NCBI GenBank assembly: GCA_040007095.1
Contig: JBDTVS010000045.1
Coordinates: 1 to 64,000, forward strand
Direction of reading: 5' to 3'
From: JBDTVS01 sp040007095
Lineage (GTDB): Bacteria; Acidobacteriota; Vicinamibacteria; Vicinamibacterales; CAVVIG01
Length of the DNA: 64,000 bases
In this document: in pieces, positions 26,719 to 35,546 of the stretch
How positions within the stretch are numbered: the stretch's first letter is position 1
Layout of the letters: each line of letters opens with the position of its first letter
The notes under the pieces: model-generated
Told to the model about the DNA's origin: nothing
What the model saw: the letters and a program-made list of their open reading frames with translations, nothing else
Database searches by the model: none
Program-made: the position numbers and the translations under genes

Positions 26719-29001
26719 TCAATTCCTGAGCGGCTTCCCGGTCTTCAACGTGTGCTGCACTCGTTCGAGCGTCTTTCGCTCGCCGCACAACGTGAGAAAC
26801 GCTTCGCGCTCCAAATCCAGCAGGTACTGCTCGCTCACCACCGTTTGATGCGGCAGCGCTCCGCCCGCCAGCACGCCGGCCAGGGCCCTGCCGATCACCG
26901 CGTCGTGATCGGAAATCCGTCCGGCCCGCCAGGCCAGGTGGATCCCCAACTTGAGCGCGGCGAGCACGCCGCTGCCGCCCACCGCTATCGTTCGGGGTAA
27001 CGGCTTGCGATAGCCTTCCCGGACACGCTCCAGCGCGACGGCCTTCGCGTCAGCAATCACCCGCTCGCGATTCATCGATACGCCGTCGACGGGCCGCAGG
27101 AATCCGAGCCTTCTGGCGTCGGCGGCGCTGGTGGAGACTTTCGCGAAGCCGATCGTTTCGAAGACGACCTGGACGAACGGCAACAGGTCCGTCTGACCAG
27201 TGACCGTCAATCCGTCGACCGCTCTCGCCAGCATCTCCGTGGTGCCGCCGGCGGCGGGAATCAACCCGACCCCGACCTCAACCAGGCCGATGTACGCCTC
27301 CGCAGCGCTCTGCACGCGATCGCTGTGCAGCACGATCTCGCAGCCGCCGCCGAGCGTCATGCCCGCCGGGCATGAAACAACCGGCACGTCCGCATACCGG
27401 AGTGCCTGCGTCGCCGCCTGGAACGTCCGCACCATGAGATCGATTTCCTCCCAGTTGCCTTCCTGCGCTTCGAGGAGGAGCAGCATCAGGTTTGCGCCGG
27501 CCGAAAAATTCGGCGCATCGTTGCCGATCACGAGGCCCTGAAAATTCGCCGCGGCCTCCGCAACACCGGCCTGCAGCATCGTCAGCGTGTCGGCGCCGAT
27601 CGCATTCATCTTTGAGTGGAACTCGACTGCCAGCACGCCGTCGCCGAGATCGATGAGACTGGCGCCCGGATTGGTTCGAACGACCTGCTGCCGCTGCTTG
27701 GCGGACCTGAGCAACTGCAGCCCCGGCCCGGCCGGCGGCACGCCAGCCTCGCGGAATCGATTGCGTCCGGATCGGACGAGTTGCTCGACCAGCGGCGGCG
27801 GCGGGCGGCGGTCGTCGGATGCGTCGAGCACCTCGCGGACGCCGATCGCATCCCAGATCTCGAATGGCCCCAGCTCCCACCCGAATCCCCACGTCATCGC
27901 ACGATCGACATCGTCTATCGAGGTGGCGATATCGGGCGCCACTCTGGCCGCGTACAGCAGCGTCGGACCGAGCGTCCGACGCAGAAAGGTACCGACCGCG
28001 TCTCGGCTTTGGAAAAGGGTCTTGATCCGCACGGCGGTATCGTCGATGTTGCGGATGCTCTCGAGAAGCGGCAGTCGGACGGGCTGCTTCTCTCGATAGG
28101 TCATCGCCTTGGAATCGAGCGTCAGGATGTCCGCGCCCTGCTTCTTGTAAAACCCCTGACCGGCCTTTTCGCCAATCCAGCCCCGCTCGATGAGGGCGTC
28201 GACGATCGCCGGAAGCCGAAACGTCTCGCGGGCTTCGGGGTCCGGCAAGCGCTCGGCAAGATTTCTGGCGACGAGGCTCAGCACATCGATGCCAACGATG
28301 TCGGCCGTTCGAAAGGTGGCGCTCTTGGGACGGCCCAACGCCGGGCCGGTCATCGCGTCGATCTCTTCGATCGAATATGCGCCGCGCTCGAACTCGCGAA
28401 GGATTTGCACGATCGCGAACACGCCGACGTGATTCGCGATGAAATTCGGCGTGTCATTCGCAACGACGACGCCCTTGCCAAGATCAACGTCGGTGAAACG
28501 CGACACGCGCTCCATGACCTCGGGATCCGTGTCCGGTGTCGGAATCACCTCCACGAGGCGCAGGTACCGCGGCGGATTGAAGAAATGCGTGCCCAGCCAA
28601 TGCCGCCGAAAATCGTCGCTTCGGCCTTCGGCGATCAACGAAATCGGGATACCCGACGTGTTCGAGGACACGATAGTGCCTGGTCGGCGTACAGCCTCCA
28701 CCCGCTCGAGCAGCGATCGCTTGATATCAATCCGCTCGACGACAGCTTCGATGACCCAGTCGACCTCGCCCAGCCTGGCCAGATCGCGATCGAATCCACC
28801 GGTGGTGATCAGTCGAACCGCATCAGGCGAAAAAAACGGATCGGGCTTGAGCGCGCGGGCGCGCTTCAAACCGTCGCGCGCGACCTCCTCGGTCAGGTCC
28901 AGCAGCAACGCCGGCACGCCCGCGTTGGCGAAATGCGCGGCAATCTGCGCCCCCATGGTTCCGGCCCCGAGAACCGCGATCGACCGAATCAACGACGACA
29001 T
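26719..29001 (-). CDS. fadN: 3-hydroxyacyl-CoA dehydrogenase/enoyl-CoA hydratase fusion (FadN-like)
   Basis: 760 residues. The N-terminal half binds NAD (GAGTMGAQIAAHFANAG at residues 10-26) and has the dehydrogenase signature region near 130-210 (GTHFFNPPRYLRLVEVIP). The C-terminal part, from about residue 470, is a crotonase fold with FSAGANL near 517 and GMTLGGGCEIVLHSD near 560 supplying the oxyanion hole and active site. Dehydrogenase first and hydratase last is the order of Bacillus FadN, not of E. coli FadB. It performs steps two and three of beta-oxidation. A TATTCT box lies 7 nt before the ATG. Confidence 0.9.
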   Translation of the reverse strand: MSSLIRSIAVLGAGTMGAQIAAHFANAGVPALLLDLTEEVARDGLKRARALKPDPFFSPDAVRLITTGGFDRDLARLGEVDWVIEAVVERIDIKRSLLERVEAVRRPGTIVSSNTSGIPISLIAEGRSDDFRRHWLGTHFFNPPRYLRLVEVIPTPDTDPEVMERVSRFTDVDLGKGVVVANDTPNFIANHVGVFAIVQILREFERGAYSIEEIDAMTGPALGRPKSATFRTADIVGIDVLSLVARNLAERLPDPEARETFRLPAIVDALIERGWIGEKAGQGFYKKQGADILTLDSKAMTYREKQPVRLPLLESIRNIDDTAVRIKTLFQSRDAVGTFLRRTLGPTLLYAARVAPDIATSIDDVDRAMTWGFGWELGPFEIWDAIGVREVLDASDDRRPPPPLVEQLVRSGRNRFREAGVPPAGPGLQLLRSAKQRQQVVRTNPGASLIDLGDGVLAVEFHSKMNAIGADTLTMLQAGVAEAAANFQGLVIGNDAPNFSAGANLMLLLLEAQEGNWEEIDLMVRTFQAATQALRYADVPVVSCPAGMTLGGGCEIVLHSDRVQSAAEAYIGLVEVGVGLIPAAGGTTEMLARAVDGLTVTGQTDLLPFVQVVFETIGFAKVSTSAADARRLGFLRPVDGVSMNRERVIADAKAVALERVREGYRKPLPRTIAVGGSGVLAALKLGIHLAWRAGRISDHDAVIGRALAGVLAGGALPHQTVVSEQYLLDLEREAFLTLCGERKTLERVQHTLKTGKPLRN

Positions 29002-29008
29002 CGGAATC

Positions 29009-29014
29009 AGAATA
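29009..29014 (-). promoter_or_regulatory. -10 box for fadN (leaderless candidate)
   Basis: TATTCT on the minus strand lies 7 nt before the fadN ATG, preceded by TTGACG directly adjacent rather than at -35 spacing. Transcription would begin at the start codon. Confidence 0.4.
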
Positions 29015-29149
29015 CGTCAATTGACGAATCCGGGTGCGGAGGGCGGGGCGCCGAGGTGACCCGACGGGCTGTCAGGGCTGAAAGACTGGAAGCCCCGGAG
29101 TGGTGAGCAATCGGTCGCTGTGATCGAAGAACCTGCCGTGACGTCGGTG

Positions 29150-31303
29150 CTAGTACCGGGCCGTCTCCAGCACGGCCTTCAGTACATCAGCGGTCTGCGG
29201 CAGAATCGCATCCTCGAGCTCGGGGTTGTATGCCACGGGAGTGTCGAGCGCGCCGACGCGCTTCACGGGGGCGTCCAGATGCTCGAAGAGCTCCCCGGCG
29301 ACGCGCGCGGCGATTTCGGCGCCAAAGCCGCACGTCAGTTGATCCTCGTGCGCGATCACGATCCGGTTCAGGCGCTTCACATACTCGGCGATCGTGGCCC
29401 AGTCGTACGGCATGATCGTCCGCAGGTCGATCACGGCCACGCTGACGCCTTCCTTTTCCGCGTGCTGCGCAGCGACAATCGACCGACGCACCAGCGCACC
29501 CCAGGTGACCAGCAGCACATCGCTGCCTTCGCGGACGACGCTCGCCCGCCCGAACGGAATCATGAAGTCTGCGCCGGGGTACGGGGCCTTGTTGTAGGTC
29601 TGGCGATACAGGTGCTTGTGCTCGAGAAACAACACCGGATCGTCGCACCGGATTGAGGTTCTGAGCAGCCCCGCCGCATCGTGCGCGTTGGACGGGAACG
29701 CGATCCGGATTCCCGGGCAGTGCGCGAAGATGCTTTCACCCGATTGGCTGTGATAGGGGCCGCCGCCACGGAGATAGCCGCCAATCGGCGTTCGAATCAC
29801 GACCGGGCACGAGAAGGCATTGCCCGACCGGTACCGCATCATCGTCAGCTCGTCGCGGATTTGCATCATCGCCGGCCAGATGTAGTCGAAGAACTGGATC
29901 TCGACCACGGGCTTCAGTCCGCGAAGCGCCATGCCGATCGCGCGGCCGACGATGCTGGCTTCGGCAATCGTGGCGTTGAAGACGCGGGCGTCGCCGTACA
30001 AACGCTGAAGACCGTGCGTGAGCTTGAATACGCCGCCTTTGCCGGATACGGTCTGAAGCGCGTCCCTTCGGCTGGCATCCGCTACGTCCTCGCCGAACAC
30101 GACAATGCGCGGGTTGCGCGCCATTTCGTCCTTCAACGTGCGGTTGATGACGCCGACCATCGTGTCCGGCTTGCCGTCGGGCTGGGCCGGCGTGTCGAAC
30201 GCGGACGACGTCGGATCGACGTCGGGCGAATATACCCAGAGCGCCGCCGTGTCCTTCGACGGATGGGCGGCACGCAACGCCTGCTGCGTCGCGTCTTCCA
30301 GCTCGGCGTCGATGTCGCGCGCGAGGATCACGAGCTCTTCTGGGGCCGCGAGCCGATTGGACTGCAGAAATTCGGCAAACCGGGCCAGCGGATCGCGCCG
30401 CATTTCCGCTTCGCGCTCCGACGGCGGTCTGTACAACTCTTCGTCGTCCGAGTACGAGTGGGAGTACGGCCGGATGCAGCGCGCGTGCACGAACGCCGGA
30501 CCCTGGCGCGCGCGAACGAACGCGACGGCCTCGCGCATCGCCCGCAGGCTTGCCAGAAAATCGGTGCCGTCGATCGAGTCGACGTGCAAACCGGGGAACG
30601 ACCGGACGAGCCGCGAAATGTCGCCGCCCGGGGTCTGGAACTCCACCGGGACGGAGATAGCGTAGCCGTTGTCCTCCACCAGGAACACTACCGGCAGCTG
30701 GCGCAGACAGGTCCAATTCAGCGCTTCCCAGAATTCGCCTTCGCTGGTCGCGCCCTCTCCGAGCGACGTGAAAATGACCTCGTCCGCGTGAAAACGGCGT
30801 GCCCGGTCGTCAATCTCCGCCACATGGGCGAAGATGACGCTCGCGTCGGCGGCGCCGACGCCGTGGAGCACCTGCGTCCCGGTCGGGCTCGAACCCGACA
30901 CGATGTGGAGTGCAGCGTCGCCCCAATGCGACGGCATCTGCCGGCCGGCGGAGCTGGGGTCGCGGCTGCTGCCAACGGCGGCGAGCAGCATCTCGAGCGG
31001 CGTGACACCGAGTTGGAGACACAGGGCACGGTCGCGGTAGTAGGGGAAGAACCAGTCGTACGCGGGTCGCAGCGCAATGCCGGCCGCCACCTGGATGGCT
31101 TCGTGACCCGCGCCGCTGATCTGGAAAAAGATCTTGCTTTGACGTTTGAGCTGGATTTCCTTGTCGTCCAGCCGGCGCGACAGCAGCATGCAGCGATACG
31201 CGCGCAGCAATCCGTCGCGATCGAGGCCTTCGAAAATCGCCGCGCTCGGCGCAGATCGTGTGAGCGCAGGGGCATCGCTCCCATTGACAACCGAGGCCTT
31301 CAT
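29150..31303 (-). CDS. 2-oxoacid dehydrogenase E1, fused alpha and beta subunits
   Basis: 717 residues. The N-terminal half is E1-alpha: the thiamine diphosphate region runs from SLGEGATSEGEFWEALNW to NGYAISVPV near residues 180-220, and the YSHSYSDDEE loop is near 290. The C-terminal half, from about 370, is E1-beta (NRTLKDEMARNPRIVVFGEDV and HEDQLTCGFGAEIAARVAG). Fused E1 of this type usually decarboxylates branched-chain 2-oxoacids or pyruvate and passes the acyl group to a lipoyl E2. No E2 or E3 gene is in the window. The ATG at 31303 is chosen for the TATAAT box 9 nt upstream. Confidence 0.88.
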   Translation of the reverse strand: MKASVVNGSDAPALTRSAPSAAIFEGLDRDGLLRAYRCMLLSRRLDDKEIQLKRQSKIFFQISGAGHEAIQVAAGIALRPAYDWFFPYYRDRALCLQLGVTPLEMLLAAVGSSRDPSSAGRQMPSHWGDAALHIVSGSSPTGTQVLHGVGAADASVIFAHVAEIDDRARRFHADEVIFTSLGEGATSEGEFWEALNWTCLRQLPVVFLVEDNGYAISVPVEFQTPGGDISRLVRSFPGLHVDSIDGTDFLASLRAMREAVAFVRARQGPAFVHARCIRPYSHSYSDDEELYRPPSEREAEMRRDPLARFAEFLQSNRLAAPEELVILARDIDAELEDATQQALRAAHPSKDTAALWVYSPDVDPTSSAFDTPAQPDGKPDTMVGVINRTLKDEMARNPRIVVFGEDVADASRRDALQTVSGKGGVFKLTHGLQRLYGDARVFNATIAEASIVGRAIGMALRGLKPVVEIQFFDYIWPAMMQIRDELTMMRYRSGNAFSCPVVIRTPIGGYLRGGGPYHSQSGESIFAHCPGIRIAFPSNAHDAAGLLRTSIRCDDPVLFLEHKHLYRQTYNKAPYPGADFMIPFGRASVVREGSDVLLVTWGALVRRSIVAAQHAEKEGVSVAVIDLRTIMPYDWATIAEYVKRLNRIVIAHEDQLTCGFGAEIAARVAGELFEHLDAPVKRVGALDTPVAYNPELEDAILPQTADVLKAVLETARY

Positions 31304-31312
31304 GGCGCGCGA

Positions 31313-31318
31313 ATTATA
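31313..31318 (-). promoter_or_regulatory. -10 box for the E1 gene (leaderless candidate)
   Basis: A perfect TATAAT on the minus strand lies 9 nt before the ATG. There is no ribosome-binding site between them. Confidence 0.55.
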
Positions 31319-31335
31319 GCACTCGGGCCGGATGG

Positions 31336-31341
31336 TATATT
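31336..31341 (+). promoter_or_regulatory. -10 box for the cupin gene (leaderless candidate)
   Basis: TATATT lies 8 nt before the ATG at 31350. It is back to back with the E1 promoter, so the whole divergent control region is under 50 nt. Confidence 0.5.
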
Positions 31342-31349
31342 GTCGACGC

Positions 31350-31715
31350 ATGACGATCAGCCAGGCGGTCCGCCTTCATCGATGGGATGAGATTGCGCTC
31401 GAAAAAGTGACGGAGATGGCCTCGCGCAAGATCGTGTCGGGCGAACGCGAGATGTTGGTCCAGGTGTATTTGAAGCGCGGTTGCCTGGTGCCGATGCATG
31501 CGCACGAGAGCGAGCAGATGACCTACATCCTTCAGGGCGCGCTCCGCTTTCTGGTGGGGGGCGAGGAAATCACCGTCCGCGAAGGCGAAGTGCTCCACAT
31601 TCCCGCGTCGGTCGAGCATCAGGCCGAAGCCCTCGAAGATACCTTCGAGCTCGACGTGTTCAGCCCGATCCGTCAGGACTGGCTTGGCCGCACCGACGAG
31701 GATTTCGAGACCTGA
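31350..31715 (+). CDS. Small cupin-domain protein
   Basis: 121 residues, a single cupin barrel. Metal-binding motif 1 is in VPMHAHESEQMTYILQG near residues 49-65, and motif 2 in EGEVLHIPASVEHQAEA near 77-93. Such proteins are sensors, isomerases or small-molecule binding proteins; the role cannot be told. The start at 31350 fits the TATATT box and the family length better than an ATG six codons upstream that would overlap the box. Confidence 0.8.
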   Translation: MTISQAVRLHRWDEIALEKVTEMASRKIVSGEREMLVQVYLKRGCLVPMHAHESEQMTYILQGALRFLVGGEEITVREGEVLHIPASVEHQAEALEDTFELDVFSPIRQDWLGRTDEDFET

Positions 31716-31815
31716 GCCCTGCGGGCGGCCGATCTGCGAACAATCGCTCGCAGGCCCGGCGGTGACGCATCGACCTGGATCGTTGGGCTCGAATGTCCCG
31801 AATCAAGCGGCGGTA

Positions 31816-32565
31816 CTAGTGGACGCGGCGATCCCAATCGTTCGCGCGGCCGCCGGAGTACACGTCGAACTTCTTGCGGGCGCGATTGATCTTCCACTTC
31901 ACGTAGCGGTACTTCACCTCGGCCATCGGATGCAACCGCCCGCCTTTGATGAGCAGGTACGCGACGAGCAGGCCGCCAAGATGCGTGGCGTTCGCGATCC
32001 CGCTTCCGCCGCCGGACACCGACAGATACAGTGCGATGGCGCCCATGATCAGCACGAAGTATCTCGCCGGAATCGGGAAAACCAGATACATGTAGATCGG
32101 GCGATCGGGGAAGTACAGCCCATAGGCCAGCAGCAGCCCGTAGATCGCGCCCGACGCGCCGATCACGTTCGAATAGTAGATCTCTCTCCCGGCATCGAAT
32201 GGCAGCAGCGAGAACAGCACCGTGAGGATTCCGGCGCCGATGCCCGTGACGAAGTAGAACCGCAAAAAGTAGCGAGTTCCCCACAGCCGCTCGAGCTCGG
32301 CGCCGAACATCCACAGCGCCAGCATGTTGAACACGATGTGCCACAAGCCACCGTGAAGAAACATGTAGGTGCCGAGCTGCCACAACCAGCCGTGCAGGGC
32401 CAATCTTGGCTGTAGTCCGAACGCGGTGGTCAGCGACGGCACAAGGGTCTGCGCGAAGAACACCGCCACGTTCGCGCCGATGAGGTACTTCAGCGCGGTG
32501 GAGACAGGCCCTGGACCGAAGGAAAACGAGGACGATGCCGAGTAGCGGGAAGGATAACGGGGCAT
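31816..32565 (-). CDS. Rhomboid-family intramembrane serine protease
   Basis: 249 residues with about six membrane helices. The family motifs are HGGLWHIVFNMLALW near residue 72, the catalytic serine in IGASGAIYG near 140, and the catalytic histidine in ANATHLGGLLVAY near 192. Rhomboids cut membrane proteins within the bilayer. The C-terminal 50 residues are basic and cytoplasmic. The start at 32565 places the first helix near residue 25; upstream in-frame codons overlap murJ. Confidence 0.87.
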   Translation of the reverse strand: MPRYPSRYSASSSFSFGPGPVSTALKYLIGANVAVFFAQTLVPSLTTAFGLQPRLALHGWLWQLGTYMFLHGGLWHIVFNMLALWMFGAELERLWGTRYFLRFYFVTGIGAGILTVLFSLLPFDAGREIYYSNVIGASGAIYGLLLAYGLYFPDRPIYMYLVFPIPARYFVLIMGAIALYLSVSGGGSGIANATHLGGLLVAYLLIKGGRLHPMAEVKYRYVKWKINRARKKFDVYSGGRANDWDRRVH

Positions 32566-32590
32566 GACGCGAGGCCAGGATCGTACCACA

Positions 32591-34195
32591 TCAGGCCTGG
32601 GACGGCCCGCCGCGGCTGCGCACGATTCGTGATTGGACCAGCGCCAGCGCATCCCCGAATTCCTTGATCCGAAGAAGCCTCGCCGACGCCGCCAGCGCGC
32701 CAAGACCAGCGGCGATAGCCAGAAAGAGCCGCACCGCCTGGGCGACCAGGCTGTGGCCGGCGACGATGGCGGCGCCATGCTGCTGCACAGGGAGCGCAAC
32801 GCCCGCCATCACAATCGCCGCGAGGGTCACCTTGAGCAGCGTGAGAGCCAGTTCCCGTCCGTGGATGCCGTCGAGCCGCTTGTGCAGAAGCACCATCAGC
32901 GTGGCCCCGTTGCCCAGCGCGGCAAGCGACGTCCCGAGCGCGAGGCCGCGAAATCCGAGCGATCGCACGAGCACCAGGCTCAGCACGATGTTGGCGGCGA
33001 TGCTGCCAACGCTGACAAGCACGGGCACTCGGCTCTGACCGAGCGCGTAGAACGTCGGAGACGCAATGCGCGCCGCGGAATAGCCGACCAGCCCGACGGC
33101 ATAGAGCTGCAGCGCAGCGGCCGTTGGCGCCGTGTCGGCGGCGACGAACCGTCCGTGTTCCAACAGCAGCCGAACGATCGGGGTCGCGAGCACGACCAGG
33201 CCCAGAGTGGCCGGCACGTTCAGCATCAGCATCAGCCCGATGCCGCGCGACACGGTGGCGCGTATGGCATCCCTGTCTTCCATGGCCGCATGGTGCGACA
33301 CCGCGGGAAGCACTGCGGTGGCAATCGACACGCCGAACAGTCCAATCGGCAGGTACATGATGCGGAACGCGTAGGTCAGCCACGACACAGCGCCCGTTCC
33401 CTGACTCGTGGCGAGCAGCGTGCTGACAAAGATGTTGACCTGCGTGGCGGCGAGTCCCAGCGTGCCTGGGCCCATCAACAGCAGGACCTGCCGGAGGCCG
33501 GCATCGCGCGGATCACACAGCGCCCGGTAGCGGAACCCCTCGCGCTTCAACGGCAGCCATTGCGTGCCGACCTGGGCGAGGCCGCCGACCAGCGACGAAA
33601 TCGCCACCGCCATGATTGGCGGCCACCCGACCCGCGGCATCAGCGGCACGAGGGCAAACGCACCGGCGATCATGATGACGTTGAATGTCGCAGGCGCCAG
33701 CGACGGCAGGAAGAAGTGCTGCAGCGAGTTCAGCATGCCCATCATGACGGCGGCAACGGCCACCAGCACGAGGAATGGCAGCACGACGCGGGTTATTCGT
33801 ACGGTCAGCTCGATCTTTCCTGGCACCGCAGCAAATTTCGGGGCGAAGTCGGCGACCAACTGCGGCGCGAATATCATGCCCAGCGCCACGATCACGCCGG
33901 TCACGATCAGCAGCGTGTTCAGAACGTTGTTGGCGAGCCGCCACGCGTCGGTTTTGCCGTGGAGTGTGAGGTGCCGCGTGAAGGTGGGCACGAACGCCGC
34001 GCTCATCGCGCCTTCGGCGAACAGGTCGCGCACCAGGTTCGGAATGCGGAACGCGACGATGAACGCGTCCATCTCGTTGCCGGCGCCGAACAACGCCGCG
34101 AGCACCTGATCGCGGGCAAGACCAAGGATACGGCTGGCGAGCGTGGCTGCACCTGCCGCGCCCGCCGAGCGGGCCAGGCGGAAGTCAGCAGCCAA
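32591..34195 (-). CDS. murJ: Lipid II flippase MurJ (MviN)
   Basis: 534 residues, about 14 membrane helices of the MOP superfamily. N-terminal motifs ASRILGLARDQVLAALFGAG and FRIPNLVRDLFAEGAMSAAFVP are characteristic. MurJ moves lipid II from the inner to the outer leaflet for peptidoglycan synthesis, so it works with the dcw cluster at 41.6-58.5 kb. The start codon appears to be TTG, with the conserved segment beginning about 15 residues later and no ATG available. It follows yqeY by 24 nt. Confidence 0.92.
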   Translation of the reverse strand: MAADFRLARSAGAAGAATLASRILGLARDQVLAALFGAGNEMDAFIVAFRIPNLVRDLFAEGAMSAAFVPTFTRHLTLHGKTDAWRLANNVLNTLLIVTGVIVALGMIFAPQLVADFAPKFAAVPGKIELTVRITRVVLPFLVLVAVAAVMMGMLNSLQHFFLPSLAPATFNVIMIAGAFALVPLMPRVGWPPIMAVAISSLVGGLAQVGTQWLPLKREGFRYRALCDPRDAGLRQVLLLMGPGTLGLAATQVNIFVSTLLATSQGTGAVSWLTYAFRIMYLPIGLFGVSIATAVLPAVSHHAAMEDRDAIRATVSRGIGLMLMLNVPATLGLVVLATPIVRLLLEHGRFVAADTAPTAAALQLYAVGLVGYSAARIASPTFYALGQSRVPVLVSVGSIAANIVLSLVLVRSLGFRGLALGTSLAALGNGATLMVLLHKRLDGIHGRELALTLLKVTLAAIVMAGVALPVQQHGAAIVAGHSLVAQAVRLFLAIAAGLGALAASARLLRIKEFGDALALVQSRIVRSRGGPSQA

Positions 34196-34219
34196 ACCGA
34201 TTTACAACTGGAGCATCTG

Positions 34220-34684
34220 TCACGCGCCGCCGGGACCGGAGGCGAGCCGTTGGCGCACGAGATCGCTGACGGTCTTGCCGTCGACCGTCTGACCCTCGAG
34301 CCTGGCCATCGCCGCCTTCATCACCCGTCCCATGTCCTTGGGTGACGAGGCGCCCGTTTCGGCAATCGCGTCGACCACGGCGCGTTCGACGACGGCCGGA
34401 TCGGCCGCGGCTGGGAGATACGATTCGAGAATCTCAATCTCGGCGGCTTCCTTCTGGGCGAGATCCTCGCGGCCGCCTTTGGTGAACTGTTCGATCGAAT
34501 CCTTCCGCTGTTTCACGAGCGACGTGACGACCCGGCGGGCTTCTGCGTCGTCAAGCGCACGGCCTTGTTCGACTTCGCGATTCGTCAACGCGGCTTTCAA
34601 CATGCGCAGCGCACTCAGGCGCGCGGCCGCTTTCTGACGCATCGCATCAACCATCGCCGTCTGGACGTCGTCAATCAGGGTCAT
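34220..34684 (-). CDS. YqeY/GatB-tail-like protein
   Basis: 154 residues, the YqeY family. It has the helical MRQKAAARLSALRMLKAALTN near residue 13, then EQFTKGGREDLAQKEAAEIEILESYLP near 66-92 and KDMGRVMKAAMARLEG near 116. This resembles the tRNA-binding tail of GatB; the exact role is not established. The start is the ATG before TLIDDVQ. It sits just upstream of murJ. Confidence 0.87.
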   Translation of the reverse strand: MTLIDDVQTAMVDAMRQKAAARLSALRMLKAALTNREVEQGRALDDAEARRVVTSLVKQRKDSIEQFTKGGREDLAQKEAAEIEILESYLPAAADPAVVERAVVDAIAETGASSPKDMGRVMKAAMARLEGQTVDGKTVSDLVRQRLASGPGGA

Positions 34685-34761
34685 GAAGTGCCACCACAGC
34701 TTCCAAAGCCGAACCGAGCACAACGTGCTTCATCTTGCGAGACTCTGGCTTCAGAAGATGT

Positions 34762-35508
34762 CTAGGGCTGGCGAAGCCCCGGCTGGCTGGGCTGTGCGAC
34801 AGGGAATCCCGGCTGGCCGGGTGGCGGTGGCGGCGCGGGCACGATCATGCCCGGAACCGAGACCCCCACGGGCGCCGCCGTCGTGGGCGCACCGGGAAAC
34901 GAAGCCGCCGGCCCTCTGGTCGGTATGGCGGACGAAGGCTGGCTCGCCGGTGCTGGCTGCTGCGGCTGACCCACCCCCGCGGGCGGAGGAAATGCGAAGA
35001 CAGGCCCTCGATTTCCGGGCTGTTGTCCCCCCGGCGGCGGAATGTTGTCGTCGCGGTCGTCGTCTTGTGGCTGTTGAAACTGCGGCGGTTGAAACTGTGG
35101 CGGTTGAAAGGCGGCGAAGGGCGGTGGCGGCGCGGCGGCGCTGACCGGGGATGGCGCCGGTGCGACGACCGGCATCACCAGAATCCGGTCGAACACCGAT
35201 GCATTGGCGACCATCGTCGTGCGCGGCGCCGTGACATATCCGCCGAGCGACCGAAGCAGCACGCGAAGCGCCTGTTGCTCCGACACATCGCGCAACTCGA
35301 GCGTCACCGGTCCGCCTGGGATGCGATCGACGTTGGAAATCTTCGTCTGCCCCACGCGCGCCCACTCGGCCAGAATCTGTCGGATGGTGGCATCCTTCGC
35401 CACGATCGTCACCCGGCCGTCGTGGATGGTGAGCTGAACGTCGGCCGAGGCCATCGACGCGGTGCCGAGAAACACGGCGGCGGCGGCGGCAATGATGGAT
35501 CCACGCAT
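34762..35508 (-). CDS. Secreted protein with secretin/STN-like domain and proline-rich tail
   Basis: 248 residues. A signal peptide (residues 1-22, cleavage around SMASADV) precedes a beta-alpha-beta domain at about 24-105 (IVAKDATIRQILAEWARVG, GGPVTLELRDVSEQQALRVL) that resembles the STN/secretin N-terminal fold. The rest is low-complexity, rich in Pro, Gln, Ala and Gly, with PPQFQPPQFQ repeated near 140. It looks like an envelope protein that binds a partner through the N-domain and extends through the tail. I do not recognise a named family. Confidence 0.65.
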   Translation of the reverse strand: MRGSIIAAAAAVFLGTASMASADVQLTIHDGRVTIVAKDATIRQILAEWARVGQTKISNVDRIPGGPVTLELRDVSEQQALRVLLRSLGGYVTAPRTTMVANASVFDRILVMPVVAPAPSPVSAAAPPPPFAAFQPPQFQPPQFQQPQDDDRDDNIPPPGGQQPGNRGPVFAFPPPAGVGQPQQPAPASQPSSAIPTRGPAASFPGAPTTAAPVGVSVPGMIVPAPPPPPGQPGFPVAQPSQPGLRQP

Positions 35509-35518
35509 GACTGGTTTC

Positions 35519-35524
35519 AGTATA
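35519..35524 (-). promoter_or_regulatory. -10 box for the STN-like gene (leaderless candidate)
   Basis: TATACT on the minus strand lies 10 nt before the ATG, without a ribosome-binding site. Confidence 0.4.
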
Positions 35525-35546
35525 CGTCGGGCAGCAGATCGCTCCG

